A stretch of DNA of 48,459 nucleotides from CAZSAK01 sp964605155 (GTDB taxonomy: Bacteria > Pseudomonadota > Gammaproteobacteria > SZUA-140). Positions within the stretch are counted from its first letter, which is position 1. Each line of letters starts with the position of its first letter. The DNA lies in assembly GCA_964605155.1 (NCBI GenBank), contig CAZSAK010000020.1:1-48459 (forward strand). Reading direction: 5' to 3'. The position numbers and the translations under genes are program-made. The notes beneath the pieces are model-generated. The model worked only from the letters and a program-made list of their open reading frames with translations. It did not search any database and was not told the origin of the DNA. Of this stretch, positions 33,599 through 42,838 are shown piece after piece.

Positions 33599-35503
33599 CT
33601 AGAATTCGGAAAATTCATACATCATGGAGGCTTCAGGACGTTGCAGGTAATAACCCTGAATATAATCGACTCCACATTGCCATAGTATGCTGAGTGAACT
33701 AGCGTCTTGAACAAATTCGGCGATCGTCTGCTTATTGAAGGACTGAGCTGCCCCGACAATCGACTTGATCTTTTCTTTACTATCATTCTTGTTTGCCAGG
33801 TTATGTATGAAGGAGCGATCAATTTTCAGGTAATCCGCAGGTAGTTCCTCGATGATATCCATTGATGCCGGATGGGTACCGAAATGATCGATAGCGCAAC
33901 CACACTGCATTGTTTTTAACCAGTTGATATACTTCTTGACCTGAACGGTATGCCTGATGGCGATTGATTCACTGATTTCGATTATGACGCTGCCGGCAGG
34001 AAGTTTGAATGCATTGATCTTATTGCCAAACCAGGCTGGAAATAACTTGTCCTTTAGTGTCAAGGCGGATAGTTTGATGAAGAATGTCGTCTGCTTCCCC
34101 CCGACATGTCGTTTGGCCAGTTCAATCAGTGCATTCTCGACAACCCATCGATCCACTTGTGGCATCAACCCCCCGTGTTCGGCGGTCGGCATGAATTCAC
34201 CGGGAAGGATTTCCCTGTTCTCTTCATCCAGCATCCGTATCAGGATTTCATAATTTTCAGCTGGCTTGGAATGAAGGTTGACGATCGGTTGATAGACGAG
34301 GCGGAAGCGGTTTTCTTTCAGTGATGACTGTATCATTGCTTCCAGTTTCTTATCGCTTTCCCTGCTAGCCTGGGCATCCATTTTCTCATCAAACATGTGT
34401 GCCTTGTTCCCGCCCTCGGATCGGGCAACACTGCACGCGATCTGGGCATGTGAGATGGTTTCCTGGGTGCCCGGCGATTCTCCGGACAAGATGCTGATGC
34501 CGATGCTGCAGGTTGGCTTGGGTATGGCCTGTCCGACAACAGCATAGACATGTGTTGCGACACTGTTGCAGAGTGAATCTGCATATTGCCGGGCGGCCTG
34601 CAGGTCGGTTTCCTTCCTGAGTATGACAAAGGAATTGTCTGAGTAACGCGCCCCGATGAAACTGTCGTTCAGGTTGTTGTTGATGACTTTGGCCATTTCG
34701 TTTAACACCAGATCAGCGGCGGCTATCCCGGCTCGTTCCTTGATGGTATTGAAGTTATCCGGTTCCAGATAGAGCAATGCGTGATGTGAATCCTGATCCT
34801 TTAGCTTAGCCGCAAGTTGCTCCAGTTCACCTATAAAATATTGATGATTCATCAATCCTGTCAGCTGGTCCTTATGGTGCTGTGATTCATTTAGGGTCTC
34901 GTCTGGTGTTGGCGGCGGGGGAGAGGCAGCAGGTCGTATTGAAACCGGGGCCTGACCTCCCCCCTGCGCAAAGGACAAGATGGATTCGGTTTCGCATTCG
35001 GCAGAATCCTTGAGCGTCTGTTCCATCAGAAGATCACATTTCTCGCGGTATTCGCTGCTTAGATTTTCAAAGTGGTCCCGGGCCCGACGTTGTGCAAGGT
35101 TATCCAGCTCGCACTTGAGGATATGATTGAAATATTCTGGTATTTCGTTTGAAATAAAAGCCCTGGCCCCGCTCTGCAAGGCATCAAGCACTAGAGGATC
35201 GAATAGATCCGAAGCCAGGATAAGCAGGGGGATATCCTGTGCGTGGCGCGCCAGTGTAGTGAGGATCTGGCTGGCATTGGTATCGGCCAGCCTTGGAGGG
35301 GCTATCATCAGATCCCAATGGTCTTTTTCAATCTGTTGGTTGAGCTCCTCGGTATCCCTGACATGTTTAATTTCCACCGTGTAGCCGAATTTGCGTACCA
35401 GAGCGGCGGTAGTCTCGACGCTTTTTGGCAGACTGTCCATAATAAGCAACCGCAGAGGATTGGTTTTGGTACCTACGGAAAAATCCTTGACGTTATCGTT
35501 CAC
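33599..35503 (-). CDS. FimX-like REC-GGDEF-EAL protein with degenerate catalytic motifs
   Basis: About 634 residues with a three-domain layout. A receiver-like domain (LRLLIMDSLPKSVETTAALVR, then HWDLMIAPPRLAD) lacks the usual phosphoacceptor pocket. A GGDEF domain has GARYSDNSFVI in place of GG(D/E)EF. A C-terminal EAL domain has YEILIR in place of EAL and DHFGTH in place of DDFGTG. Cyclase and phosphodiesterase activities are therefore unlikely. P. aeruginosa FimX, with REC, PAS, GGDEF and EVL-type EAL, is the nearest known pattern, and its EAL binds c-di-GMP to control type IV pili. A PAS domain is not evident. I start at the GTG at 35503 (CAGGGA upstream) rather than a TTG at 35569. Confidence 0.8.
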   Translation of the reverse strand: MNDNVKDFSVGTKTNPLRLLIMDSLPKSVETTAALVRKFGYTVEIKHVRDTEELNQQIEKDHWDLMIAPPRLADTNASQILTTLARHAQDIPLLILASDLFDPLVLDALQSGARAFISNEIPEYFNHILKCELDNLAQRRARDHFENLSSEYREKCDLLMEQTLKDSAECETESILSFAQGGGQAPVSIRPAASPPPPTPDETLNESQHHKDQLTGLMNHQYFIGELEQLAAKLKDQDSHHALLYLEPDNFNTIKERAGIAAADLVLNEMAKVINNNLNDSFIGARYSDNSFVILRKETDLQAARQYADSLCNSVATHVYAVVGQAIPKPTCSIGISILSGESPGTQETISHAQIACSVARSEGGNKAHMFDEKMDAQASRESDKKLEAMIQSSLKENRFRLVYQPIVNLHSKPAENYEILIRMLDEENREILPGEFMPTAEHGGLMPQVDRWVVENALIELAKRHVGGKQTTFFIKLSALTLKDKLFPAWFGNKINAFKLPAGSVIIEISESIAIRHTVQVKKYINWLKTMQCGCAIDHFGTHPASMDIIEELPADYLKIDRSFIHNLANKNDSKEKIKSIVGAAQSFNKQTIAEFVQDASSLSILWQCGVDYIQGYYLQRPEASMMYEFSEF

Positions 35504-35703
35504 TCTTATGTCCCTGAATAATCGATGTAAATCTCGAAAAGTGGACCCTGTAACCAATGAAATATTCAATTTATCAACAGGATGTAATTAGATCGGCCGA
35601 GTCGTGGAGTGCTTTAACATGGTATTTGCATTTCCGGACAGAATCGGCTATTGGGAAGAGTAACAACAATCAGTCGGTGCCTGTCACGACATGAATCAGT
35701 TAT

Positions 35704-36738
35704 TTATGGGCGCTGTCGGGGGTTGATGGGCATTTTGTACGGATTTCCAGGCAGTTCACGCACCAGGCGCGGAACGAGATATCCCGGCAATGCCGAAAGC
35801 AGTTCCTGGTGGAGGTTTCGTGCCTCTTGTTCCTTCACCTCAAAATGGGCCGCACCCCGTACCCGATCCAGTAGATGCAAATAATACGGGAGGACATTTG
35901 CTTCAAAGAGAGATTCGCTTAATCTGATCAGCGCCGGGCTGTTATCATTCACGCCCCGCAGTAACACGGTTTGATTGAGCAGTGTGATGCCGGATCCGGC
36001 AAGCCTGCCGAGTCCATGGCGAACTTCGTTATCGATTTCGTTGGGGTGATTGGCGTGGAGTACCAGGGTCGTTTTGAATGGCATGGATTCGAGCCACTGG
36101 ATGAGGCCATCATCAACCCTTGACGGTAGCACTACGGGCAAGCGGGTATGGATGCGCAGCCGTTTCAGATGTGTGATATCCGCCAGTCGTTGGGTGATCC
36201 TTGTTAATTTCCAATCAGTGAGTGATAACGGATCGCCTCCACTGAGGATCACTTCTTTAATGGAGGGATTGCTGGCCAGGTAATCAATGGCTCCATTCAG
36301 ACGTTGCGTATTCATGGATGTATCCCCATAGGGGAAATGGCGTCTGAAACAGTACCGGCAATGTATTGCACATGAGCCGGTGACAACGAGCAGGGCGCGG
36401 CCCTGATATTTATGGATTACGCCCGGCACTGTCATTGCGCCAATATCATCCACCGGATCCGTTCCAAAACCGATGATATCGTCATGTTCACACATCAGTG
36501 GTAAAACTTGCTGCAACAAGGGATCCTGTGGATCACCCATGGCCATGCGTGCAACATAACTGTGCGGCACACGCAGCGGGAAATCGGAAATGGTTTCTGC
36601 TTGACCGCGGAGTTTTACGGTAAGGTCCCCGGGTTGGATACGAAGAATCCTCAACAATTCATCTACATTACGTATTCCCCGGGCCATATCCCGTTGCCAG
36701 TTTTCACTTTCGTGCGGTAATAAAATAGGCATGTCCAT
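35704..36738 (-). CDS. epmB: EF-P (R)-beta-lysylation protein EpmB (lysine 2,3-aminomutase-like)
   Basis: A 344-residue radical-SAM/PLP enzyme. The iron-sulfur motif is CAIHCRYCFRRHF, with EVILSGGDPLSL (SAM binding) and LPYYLHLLDRVRGAAHFEV before the PLP-lysine region near the C-terminus. It converts alpha-lysine to beta-lysine for EpmA. Together with divergent efp and epmA it completes the modification set. It lacks the longer N-terminal and tetramerisation parts of catabolic aminomutases. Confidence 0.95.
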   Translation of the reverse strand: MDMPILLPHESENWQRDMARGIRNVDELLRILRIQPGDLTVKLRGQAETISDFPLRVPHSYVARMAMGDPQDPLLQQVLPLMCEHDDIIGFGTDPVDDIGAMTVPGVIHKYQGRALLVVTGSCAIHCRYCFRRHFPYGDTSMNTQRLNGAIDYLASNPSIKEVILSGGDPLSLTDWKLTRITQRLADITHLKRLRIHTRLPVVLPSRVDDGLIQWLESMPFKTTLVLHANHPNEIDNEVRHGLGRLAGSGITLLNQTVLLRGVNDNSPALIRLSESLFEANVLPYYLHLLDRVRGAAHFEVKEQEARNLHQELLSALPGYLVPRLVRELPGNPYKMPINPRQRP

Positions 36739-37000
36739 GAATTGGGTGTGATCCTGTAGTTTTTACCGGGTGAATATGTATTTTCCTTGCCGATCCATTA
36801 TACTTGGAATCCATCCAAAATTATTGGTGCCCGGCGGTTGCAAACAGGTACAACGTTAATATCATTCTGTTGTTATTCGAACTTTTAACTATAACATCGG
36901 CATCAAAAATTTCCCGGCGATAATACATCGATACGTTGGCGGTAAATCCCGGCAAGGTAAGGACCTGTTTATAACTATTTTTATATCAAAGGAAAGGACC

Positions 37001-37570
37001 ATGGCGACTTACGGTACCAATGAATTTAAAGGTGGTTTAAAGGTAATGATCGACGGGGATCCCTGTACGATTGTTGAGAACGAATTTGTCAAGCCGGGTA
37101 AAGGCCAGGCGTTTGTCCGTGCTAAAATCCGTAATCTTAAGACCGGGCGTGTCATCGAGCGGACATTCAAATCTGGGGAGTCGCTTGAGAGTGCCGATGT
37201 CATCGATACCGACATGCAGTATCTATACAACGACGGTGAATTCTGGCACTTCATGGTGCCGGACAGTTTTGAGCAATATGACGCCACAGCCGATGCCGTC
37301 GGTGATTCAGCCAAATGGTTGAAAGGGCAGGAACAATGTACCGTGACGTTATGGAATAATGTGCCCTTGCTTGTGACCCCGCCGAATTTTGTGATACTGG
37401 AAATCACGGAGACCGATCCGGGCCTGAAAGGTGACACTTCCGGTGGCGGCAGCAAGCCCGCCACTCTGGAGACGGGTGCTGTTGTCCGGGTACCATTGTT
37501 TGTCGATGTCGGTGAGTCTATCAAGGTGGATACGCGCACAGGTGAATATGTATCGCGCGCAAGACCCTGA
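37001..37570 (+). CDS. efp: Elongation factor P
   Basis: A 189-residue three-domain tRNA mimic that rescues ribosomes stalled at polyproline. The modified lysine is at about residue 34 in VKPGKGQAFVRAK, with the PGKG loop kept for beta-lysylation. GDTSGGGSKPATLETGAVV and VDTRTGEYVSRA are C-terminal family motifs. AAAGGAAAGG precedes the ATG. Both modifying genes adjoin, matching the lysine-type EF-P. Confidence 0.97.
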   Translation: MATYGTNEFKGGLKVMIDGDPCTIVENEFVKPGKGQAFVRAKIRNLKTGRVIERTFKSGESLESADVIDTDMQYLYNDGEFWHFMVPDSFEQYDATADAVGDSAKWLKGQEQCTVTLWNNVPLLVTPPNFVILEITETDPGLKGDTSGGGSKPATLETGAVVRVPLFVDVGESIKVDTRTGEYVSRARP

Positions 37571-37623
37571 TTATTCACGATCATCCTCTCTTCAGACGAT
37601 GATACCAGTTTGAAAATGTTACC

Positions 37624-38640
37624 ATGAACGCCATTCCCCGGAATAAGTCAAACGCCGGAATCGTATCCGATGACTGGCACCCGACAACAACCAGAGAGCA
37701 TCTACAGGAACGTGCACGTCTTCTCAAGGATGTGCGTACCTTCTTCGATGCACATGATATTCTCGAGGTCGAGACCCCGCTGCTGTGTGCAGAAACAAAT
37801 CCTGATCCCAATCTTAGTAGTATGTCTACGCATTATACAGGCCCAGGATATCCACAAGGAAAACGTCTCTATCTGCAGACCTCACCCGAATTTGCCATGA
37901 AGCGTCTGCTTGCGAGCGGCAATGGTTCTATCTATCAAATATGCAAGGCGTTTCGTGATGGTGAGGCCGGCAGGCTGCATAACCCAGAGTTCACACTGCT
38001 GGAGTGGTATCGACTGGAATATGATTATCATATGCTCATGGACGAGGTCGAGGAATTTGTCTCATCCTTGCTTGGGTTGGAGGCGCGATTCCAGCGACTG
38101 ACCTATAAACATGCCTTCGAGCGTTATACTGGTCTTGATCCACATGCTGCCTCATATGAGGCTTTGCAGAGGTATGTTGACCGATTTACCAATATCCAGG
38201 TCAATGACGGGGCGGCAGTTGATTTTGATGCATGGCTGGACCTGATCATGAGCCACGTGGTCGAACCGCAGCTTGCCACAGAAAGACCCACATTTATCTA
38301 TGATTATCCCGCCTCAAAGGCCGCGTTGGCGACCGTACGCAACGGGGTTTCAGGGATCGCAGAACGCTTTGAATTGTTTGTCGCCGGAATCGAATTGGCC
38401 AATGGCTTCCGTGAATTATCGAACAAGGAAGAACAGCAATTGCGATTCGAGCGCCACAGAGAGCAGCGCCAGCGCAGCAAGATGCCGCATGTTCCTTGTG
38501 CCGACCGTCTGTTGGCCGCCCTGGATTATGGATTACCGTCGTGCGCGGGTGTTGCCCTGGGGCTGGATCGGTTACTCATGATCAGGCTCAAGGTGGATCA
38601 CATCAAGGATATACTGGCCTTTCCGGTAGATCGGGCCTGA
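37624..38640 (+). CDS. epmA: EF-P-lysine lysyltransferase EpmA (GenX/PoxA)
   Basis: A 338-residue class II lysyl-tRNA-synthetase-like enzyme without the anticodon-binding domain. Motif 2 is FRDGEAGRLHNPEFTLLEWY, and motif 3 is GVALGLDRLLMIRL. ELANGFRELSN contacts the substrate. It ligates beta-lysine onto EF-P. It starts 53 bases after efp and is presumably in the same transcript. Confidence 0.96.
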   Translation: MNAIPRNKSNAGIVSDDWHPTTTREHLQERARLLKDVRTFFDAHDILEVETPLLCAETNPDPNLSSMSTHYTGPGYPQGKRLYLQTSPEFAMKRLLASGNGSIYQICKAFRDGEAGRLHNPEFTLLEWYRLEYDYHMLMDEVEEFVSSLLGLEARFQRLTYKHAFERYTGLDPHAASYEALQRYVDRFTNIQVNDGAAVDFDAWLDLIMSHVVEPQLATERPTFIYDYPASKAALATVRNGVSGIAERFELFVAGIELANGFRELSNKEEQQLRFERHREQRQRSKMPHVPCADRLLAALDYGLPSCAGVALGLDRLLMIRLKVDHIKDILAFPVDRA

Positions 38641-38958
38641 AGCCGGGATCGCGACGAAAATACTGGCCTGGTCCCAGCAGACGACGTCAATATACTTTAC
38701 AATCGATCTGGTTTGACAATATTATGAACTAGAATTGGCGGCGTGATTATATTTTAACTTAATGTTTCATAACTAAATTATTCAATAAGCTCAACCGTGG
38801 GCATGATCATTGCAGTGTTTGAAGGTGGTTGATATCGCGAATAACCAAGACGCATGAACACTATTCAATTTACCGGGGTATATTTCACGTTAGGTGTTTA
38901 TGCGTATAATCTCTTTTATAAAAAATCGCTAAAATAACTATAAAAACAGGAGAATGTA
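38641..38958. other. Intergenic region upstream of the PilZ gene, with a candidate promoter
   Basis: No gene is supported. A consensus TATAAT at 38905-38910, about 50 bases before the PilZ start, has a weak TTTCAC at 16-base spacing. A TTGACA lies at 38713-38718 without a matching -10. Confidence 0.4.
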
Positions 38959-39288
38959 ATGGAGCAGCGGTGGAGCCCGCGTACCCGTGTCAATCTCGAT
39001 GTTGACCTGTTGATAAAGGGCAAAGAAATTGGAGGATGCAGGACCCGTGATATCGGCATGGGGGGTGCGTTCGTGGAGGTTAGTAACGACTTCGAAACTG
39101 AAAAGGCCATAGTCGAATTGGTCTTTAAGCTGGGATCCGGTAATCAATTTACCAAACACAAGATAAAGGCAATCATCGTGCGAGTTGTCGATGACGGCAT
39201 CGGATTGATGTTCAGGGACTTTGACGCCAGTGCCTTTCGATCGCTGCAGGAAATTCTGCAATATGCACAAAGCCACACGATGCATTAA
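38959..39288 (+). CDS. PilZ-domain protein (c-di-GMP receptor type)
   Basis: A 109-residue single-domain protein. The c-di-GMP-binding RxxxR motif appears as RWSPRTR at the very N-terminus, and the second motif (D/NxSxxG) as DIGMGGAFVEV, with Met in place of the usual Ser. Strands VDLLIKGKEI and AIIVRVVDDGIGLMF complete the barrel. It probably binds c-di-GMP and signals by protein contact, perhaps to surface motility. AGGAGAATG precedes the ATG. A FimX-like protein 3.5 kb away gives a c-di-GMP theme. Confidence 0.85.
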   Translation: MEQRWSPRTRVNLDVDLLIKGKEIGGCRTRDIGMGGAFVEVSNDFETEKAIVELVFKLGSGNQFTKHKIKAIIVRVVDDGIGLMFRDFDASAFRSLQEILQYAQSHTMH

Positions 39289-39357
39289 TCCAGGCACAGC
39301 GCGGTAGTTTACTGCTGCGTTTTGCGGCCTGTGTCTTTCTCTAGCACTGCTGAAAGC

Positions 39358-40230
39358 CTAGCTATAGTGCCCCAGCCGATCACCAAAACTGATGTAATTG
39401 CCTGCAGTGATAGCAGAATCCAGTGACATGCGACCGGCAGCAAACAGGACAATGACGGTTGAACCCATATTGAATCGTCCCATTTCCTGGCCGTGCCTCA
39501 GTCTTACCGGATATTCGATCTCATCCCGGTAATTCCAGTTCCTGAATCTGCCACGGGAAGTGCGTGCGATATTACCGGCCCAAACTGTCTCGATACCGGA
39601 AACAAAAAGTGCGCCAACCAGGACCATGCCCATCGGCCCTGCATCGGTGTCAAACAAGGTAACAACACGTTCATTACGTGTGAACAGACCCGGTATGTAA
39701 TGTGTCGATGCTTCATTGACGCTGTATAATCTTCCGGGTATATAACACATCTCCAACAAGGTACCGCCAAGTGGCATATGGATACGGTGGTAATCGCGTG
39801 GCGACAGATAAAGCGTGGCAAACGTGCCGTCACTGAATAAACCGGTGAGACTCGGCGAACCACCCACAAGGGAAGCAAGGGAATAATAATGACCTTTGGC
39901 CTGAAACAGCCTGCCGTCTGTAATGCTGCCCGCCTCGCTTACCATACCATCGACGGGGCAGGCAATGTCACCCATATCGTTTACAACCGCACGCGCGCCT
40001 GGCTTGAGTGCCCGGGTAAAGAAACTGTTGAAATTTGTATATGCAGAGGCTTGTTGTGACTCTGCCACATTCATGTCGACCTTGAATATATAAGCGAATA
40101 GATGGATCTGCGCGTTTTTAAACGGTTTCCATTTTATCCTCGTTATCCACTGGACGCATTTTGACAAGAGATGATGCGGAAGTGGATAAAGCAGGAATAT
40201 CAAGAGACGATTAAGGAAAACGCGAAACAA
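39358..40230 (-). CDS. psd: Phosphatidylserine decarboxylase proenzyme
   Basis: A 290-residue proenzyme that self-cleaves to make a pyruvoyl cofactor. The cleavage motif is MGST in RFNMGSTVIVLF, where LGST is usual. The Asp of PVDG and the His of YHRIHMP complete the self-processing triad. The N-terminal hydrophobic helix (FLNRLLIFLLYPLP) anchors it to the inner membrane, where it turns phosphatidylserine into phosphatidylethanolamine. Convergent with the PilZ gene. Confidence 0.95.
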   Translation of the reverse strand: MFRVFLNRLLIFLLYPLPHHLLSKCVQWITRIKWKPFKNAQIHLFAYIFKVDMNVAESQQASAYTNFNSFFTRALKPGARAVVNDMGDIACPVDGMVSEAGSITDGRLFQAKGHYYSLASLVGGSPSLTGLFSDGTFATLYLSPRDYHRIHMPLGGTLLEMCYIPGRLYSVNEASTHYIPGLFTRNERVVTLFDTDAGPMGMVLVGALFVSGIETVWAGNIARTSRGRFRNWNYRDEIEYPVRLRHGQEMGRFNMGSTVIVLFAAGRMSLDSAITAGNYISFGDRLGHYS

Positions 40231-40355
40231 TGTATATTATCTTCGATGTATGGTGTAAACCGGCAAGCAGCAATACAAACCGTTTGTTGTTCGTCGACAT
40301 ATGTGCCCTGATGCAAAGAATAAGCTAATAAAAACGCGTGAGGCAAGCGCTCATT

Positions 40356-40847
40356 ATGGATGAACGACTGCATGCATTGGCCAAGACTCTTGGCGAGGAG
40401 GCCAGACGACGCGAGGTGATGATTGCTACCGCCGAGTCTTGTACCGGCGGATGGACTGCCGAAGCCCTGACAGCCGTTGCGGGCAGTTCGAAATGGTTTG
40501 AGCGCGGTTTCATCACCTACAGTAATCTTTCAAAGCAGGAGATGCTTGGTGTCAGCAGTGAAACATTGAAGCAATTTGGGGCTGTAAGCGAGCAAACAGC
40601 AATTGAGATGGCTCAGGGGGCTTTACATCACAGTCATGCGCATGTCAGCCTGTCGGTAACCGGCATTGCAGGCCCGGGAGGGGGCACGCTGGACAAGCCG
40701 GTCGGTACAGTCTGCATGGCATGGGCTGCGGTCGGGCAGGCGATTCGTAGTCAAACCGCACATTTCACGGGGAACCGTGAAGAGATACGCAGGCAGTCGG
40801 TTATTACGGTGTTGAATGGAATGATCGAACTGTTGACCGGTTGGTAA
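40356..40847 (+). CDS. pncC: Nicotinamide-nucleotide amidase (CinA C-terminal domain)
   Basis: About 163 residues, the stand-alone CinA C-terminal deamidase that recycles NMN to nicotinate mononucleotide. Motifs are IATAESCTGGWTAEALT (catalytic Ser region), FITYSNLSKQEMLGV and LSVTGIAGPGGGTLDKPVGTV. The ATG at 40356 is preferred; a GTG 18 bases earlier is in frame. It is the usual upstream neighbour of recA in this group. Confidence 0.95.
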   Translation: MDERLHALAKTLGEEARRREVMIATAESCTGGWTAEALTAVAGSSKWFERGFITYSNLSKQEMLGVSSETLKQFGAVSEQTAIEMAQGALHHSHAHVSLSVTGIAGPGGGTLDKPVGTVCMAWAAVGQAIRSQTAHFTGNREEIRRQSVITVLNGMIELLTGW

Positions 40848-40853
40848 TAGACG

Positions 40854-41441
40854 GTGAATCAGCAAACATCTCAGGTTCTTCAGGAACGGCGACATTCGGC
40901 AACACAGCGGCTGTTTATCGCCTTATGGCCTGACCCCGAGCTGCGGCGACACATTGCCAGCCTCGTCTCCCAACAAGATGTACCGGCTACCGGTCGCTGG
41001 ACCCCCATAGACAATGTCCATATTACCCTTGTATTCCTCGGTGAAGTGGACGAACAGGCAAGGAAATGTATCAATCAGGCTGCAGGGAAGATACGCGGCC
41101 ATTCATTCCGGTTGCTGCTGGATCGCATCGGTTACTGGTCCAGACCGCAGATCCTGTGGCTGGCCCCGACTCATGTACCGGCTGAACTACAGTCTTTGTA
41201 TGAGAATATCAAGGCCGGCATCGGCGCGTGTGGAGTGAGTATGGATGAACGACCCTATAAACCTCACCTGACGCTGGCACGCAAGATCAAAAGGCCTCCT
41301 CCGAAGTTCAAATTCCAACCCTTGCCATGGCACGTCACGGAATATTCATTGATGGAATCATTACCCTCGCCAAACGGAGGAATTAATTATCAACAGCTTG
41401 CAAGTTGGCAGCTCGATCGACAGGGGCTAGGTAGTTCTTGA
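40854..41441 (+). CDS. thpR: RNA 2',3'-cyclic phosphodiesterase (ThpR, LigT family)
   Basis: A 195-residue two-H phosphoesterase. The catalytic tetrapeptides are HITL (in NVHITLVFLG) and HLTL (in YKPHLTLARK), with RLFIALWPD at the start of the fold. It opens 2',3'-cyclic phosphates and was first named 2'-5' RNA ligase. It begins with GTG 6 bases after pncC, so the two are co-transcribed toward recA. Confidence 0.93.
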   Translation: MNQQTSQVLQERRHSATQRLFIALWPDPELRRHIASLVSQQDVPATGRWTPIDNVHITLVFLGEVDEQARKCINQAAGKIRGHSFRLLLDRIGYWSRPQILWLAPTHVPAELQSLYENIKAGIGACGVSMDERPYKPHLTLARKIKRPPPKFKFQPLPWHVTEYSLMESLPSPNGGINYQQLASWQLDRQGLGSS

Positions 41442-41590
41442 CTTCTATGTGATAATATTCCGGTATTTCAAGGGTGCCAAAGAACGGGTCAAGATCCGGT
41501 TAGATATACGTCCCTGAGAACCTCCCGCGACAGAGTAGCCGATGGAACAGATCGAATAGACGCAAGATAACATATAGCGAGGGATAACGA

Positions 41591-42838
41591 ATGGAAGACA
41601 ACAAGAGAAAGGCGCTGAGTGCCGCACTGAGTCAGATTGAACGCCAGTTTGGCAAGGGTGCAATTATGCGCCTGGGCGACCGGGTAAAGGTTAATGCTGA
41701 TATAATCCCCACAGGTTCCATTTCGCTGGATTATGCCCTAGGAATTGGCGGTATCCCCCGTGGACGAATAATAGAGATCTACGGTCCGGAATCATCCGGA
41801 AAAACCACTCTTGCACTTCATATTATTGCTGAAGCACAAAAAATGAATGGGCTTGCTGNNNNNNNNNNGCGGATGGGAGATGCGGGTGTGGCCCGTGATG
41901 TCGAGGCGATTTCAACGGGATCTTTGGGGCTGGATATAGCACTGGGCATTGGTGGCCTGCCGCGGGGACGTGTAGTCGAGATCTACGGACCGGAGTCTTC
42001 GGGCAAGACCACATTGACGTTACAGGTCATCGCCGAGGCCCAGAAAAAGGGTGGCACCGCGGCATTTGTGGACGCCGAACACGCGCTTGATCCGTCATAC
42101 GCCGAAAAGATCGGGGTGAATATCGATGATTTGCTGGTTTCGCAACCGGATACGGGTGAGCAGGCCCTTGAAATTACCGATATGCTGGTTCGTTCCGGGG
42201 CTGTGGACGTGGTCGTCGTCGATTCGGTGGCTGCGCTGACACCCAAGGCCGAAATCGAAGGCGAGATGGGTGATTCGCACATGGGCCTGCAGGCGCGCCT
42301 GATGTCGCAGGCGCTGCGTAAACTGACGGCCAATATCAAGCGCTCCAATACCATGGTAATTTTCATCAATCAGATTCGCATGAAGATCGGTGTCATGTTC
42401 GGCAATCCCGAGACGACCACCGGCGGGAATGCGCTGAAATTCTATTCATCGGTGCGATTGGATATTCGTCGCATTGGCGCCATCAAAAAGGGTGACGAGA
42501 TCATCGGTAATGAAACACGGGTCAAGGTTGTGAAAAACAAGGTCGCCCCGCCGTTCAGGCAGGCAGAATTTGACATCCTCTATAATGAAGGTGTATCCCG
42601 CGAAGGCGAGATCATCACGCTCGGTGTCCAGGAAGGGCTCATTGATAAATCGGGAGCATGGTACAGCTACGGGGGAAACAAGATCGGGCAAGGCAAGGAT
42701 AATGTCCGGGAATTTCTCAGGGAACATTCCAATATCGCGGCGGAAATAGAACAGGCAATCAGGGAGAAGCTGCTAGTCAAGATTCCACAAGGCGGCACAG
42801 CCGAGAGCGAGACCGAAGCAGTCGAGGCACGTGCCTGA
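41591..42838 (+). CDS. recA: RecA recombinase, broken by an assembly gap and a duplicated N-terminal segment
   Basis: The frame is 415 codons against about 345 in intact RecA. Before the gap are residues 1-88, including GPESSGKTT Walker A. After the gap the text restarts near residue 26-30 (RMGDAGVARDVEAISTG) and repeats Walker A (GPESSGKTTLTLQ). It then continues normally: FVDAEHALDPSYA, VVVDSVAALTPKAE, QALRKLT, MVIFINQIRMKIG and a normal acidic C-terminus. The two copies of the overlap differ at many residues, so they come from different recA genes or species. The functional gene is probably the 3' part with its own, unseen, start. RecA pairs homologous DNA and triggers LexA cleavage. Confidence 0.85.
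   Translation: MEDNKRKALSAALSQIERQFGKGAIMRLGDRVKVNADIIPTGSISLDYALGIGGIPRGRIIEIYGPESSGKTTLALHIIAEAQKMNGLAXXXXRMGDAGVARDVEAISTGSLGLDIALGIGGLPRGRVVEIYGPESSGKTTLTLQVIAEAQKKGGTAAFVDAEHALDPSYAEKIGVNIDDLLVSQPDTGEQALEITDMLVRSGAVDVVVVDSVAALTPKAEIEGEMGDSHMGLQARLMSQALRKLTANIKRSNTMVIFINQIRMKIGVMFGNPETTTGGNALKFYSSVRLDIRRIGAIKKGDEIIGNETRVKVVKNKVAPPFRQAEFDILYNEGVSREGEIITLGVQEGLIDKSGAWYSYGGNKIGQGKDNVREFLREHSNIAAEIEQAIREKLLVKIPQGGTAESETEAVEARA
41859..41868. other. Ten-N scaffold gap inside recA
   Basis: Ten undetermined bases, probably a fixed-length placeholder. The flanking sequences both encode the RecA nucleotide-binding region, so the join overlaps rather than abuts. Confidence 0.95.

Noticed and set aside
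41442..41590. LexA box upstream of recA
   Set aside because: No CTGT-N8-ACAG match was found; the region also precedes a chimeric join, so absence means little.
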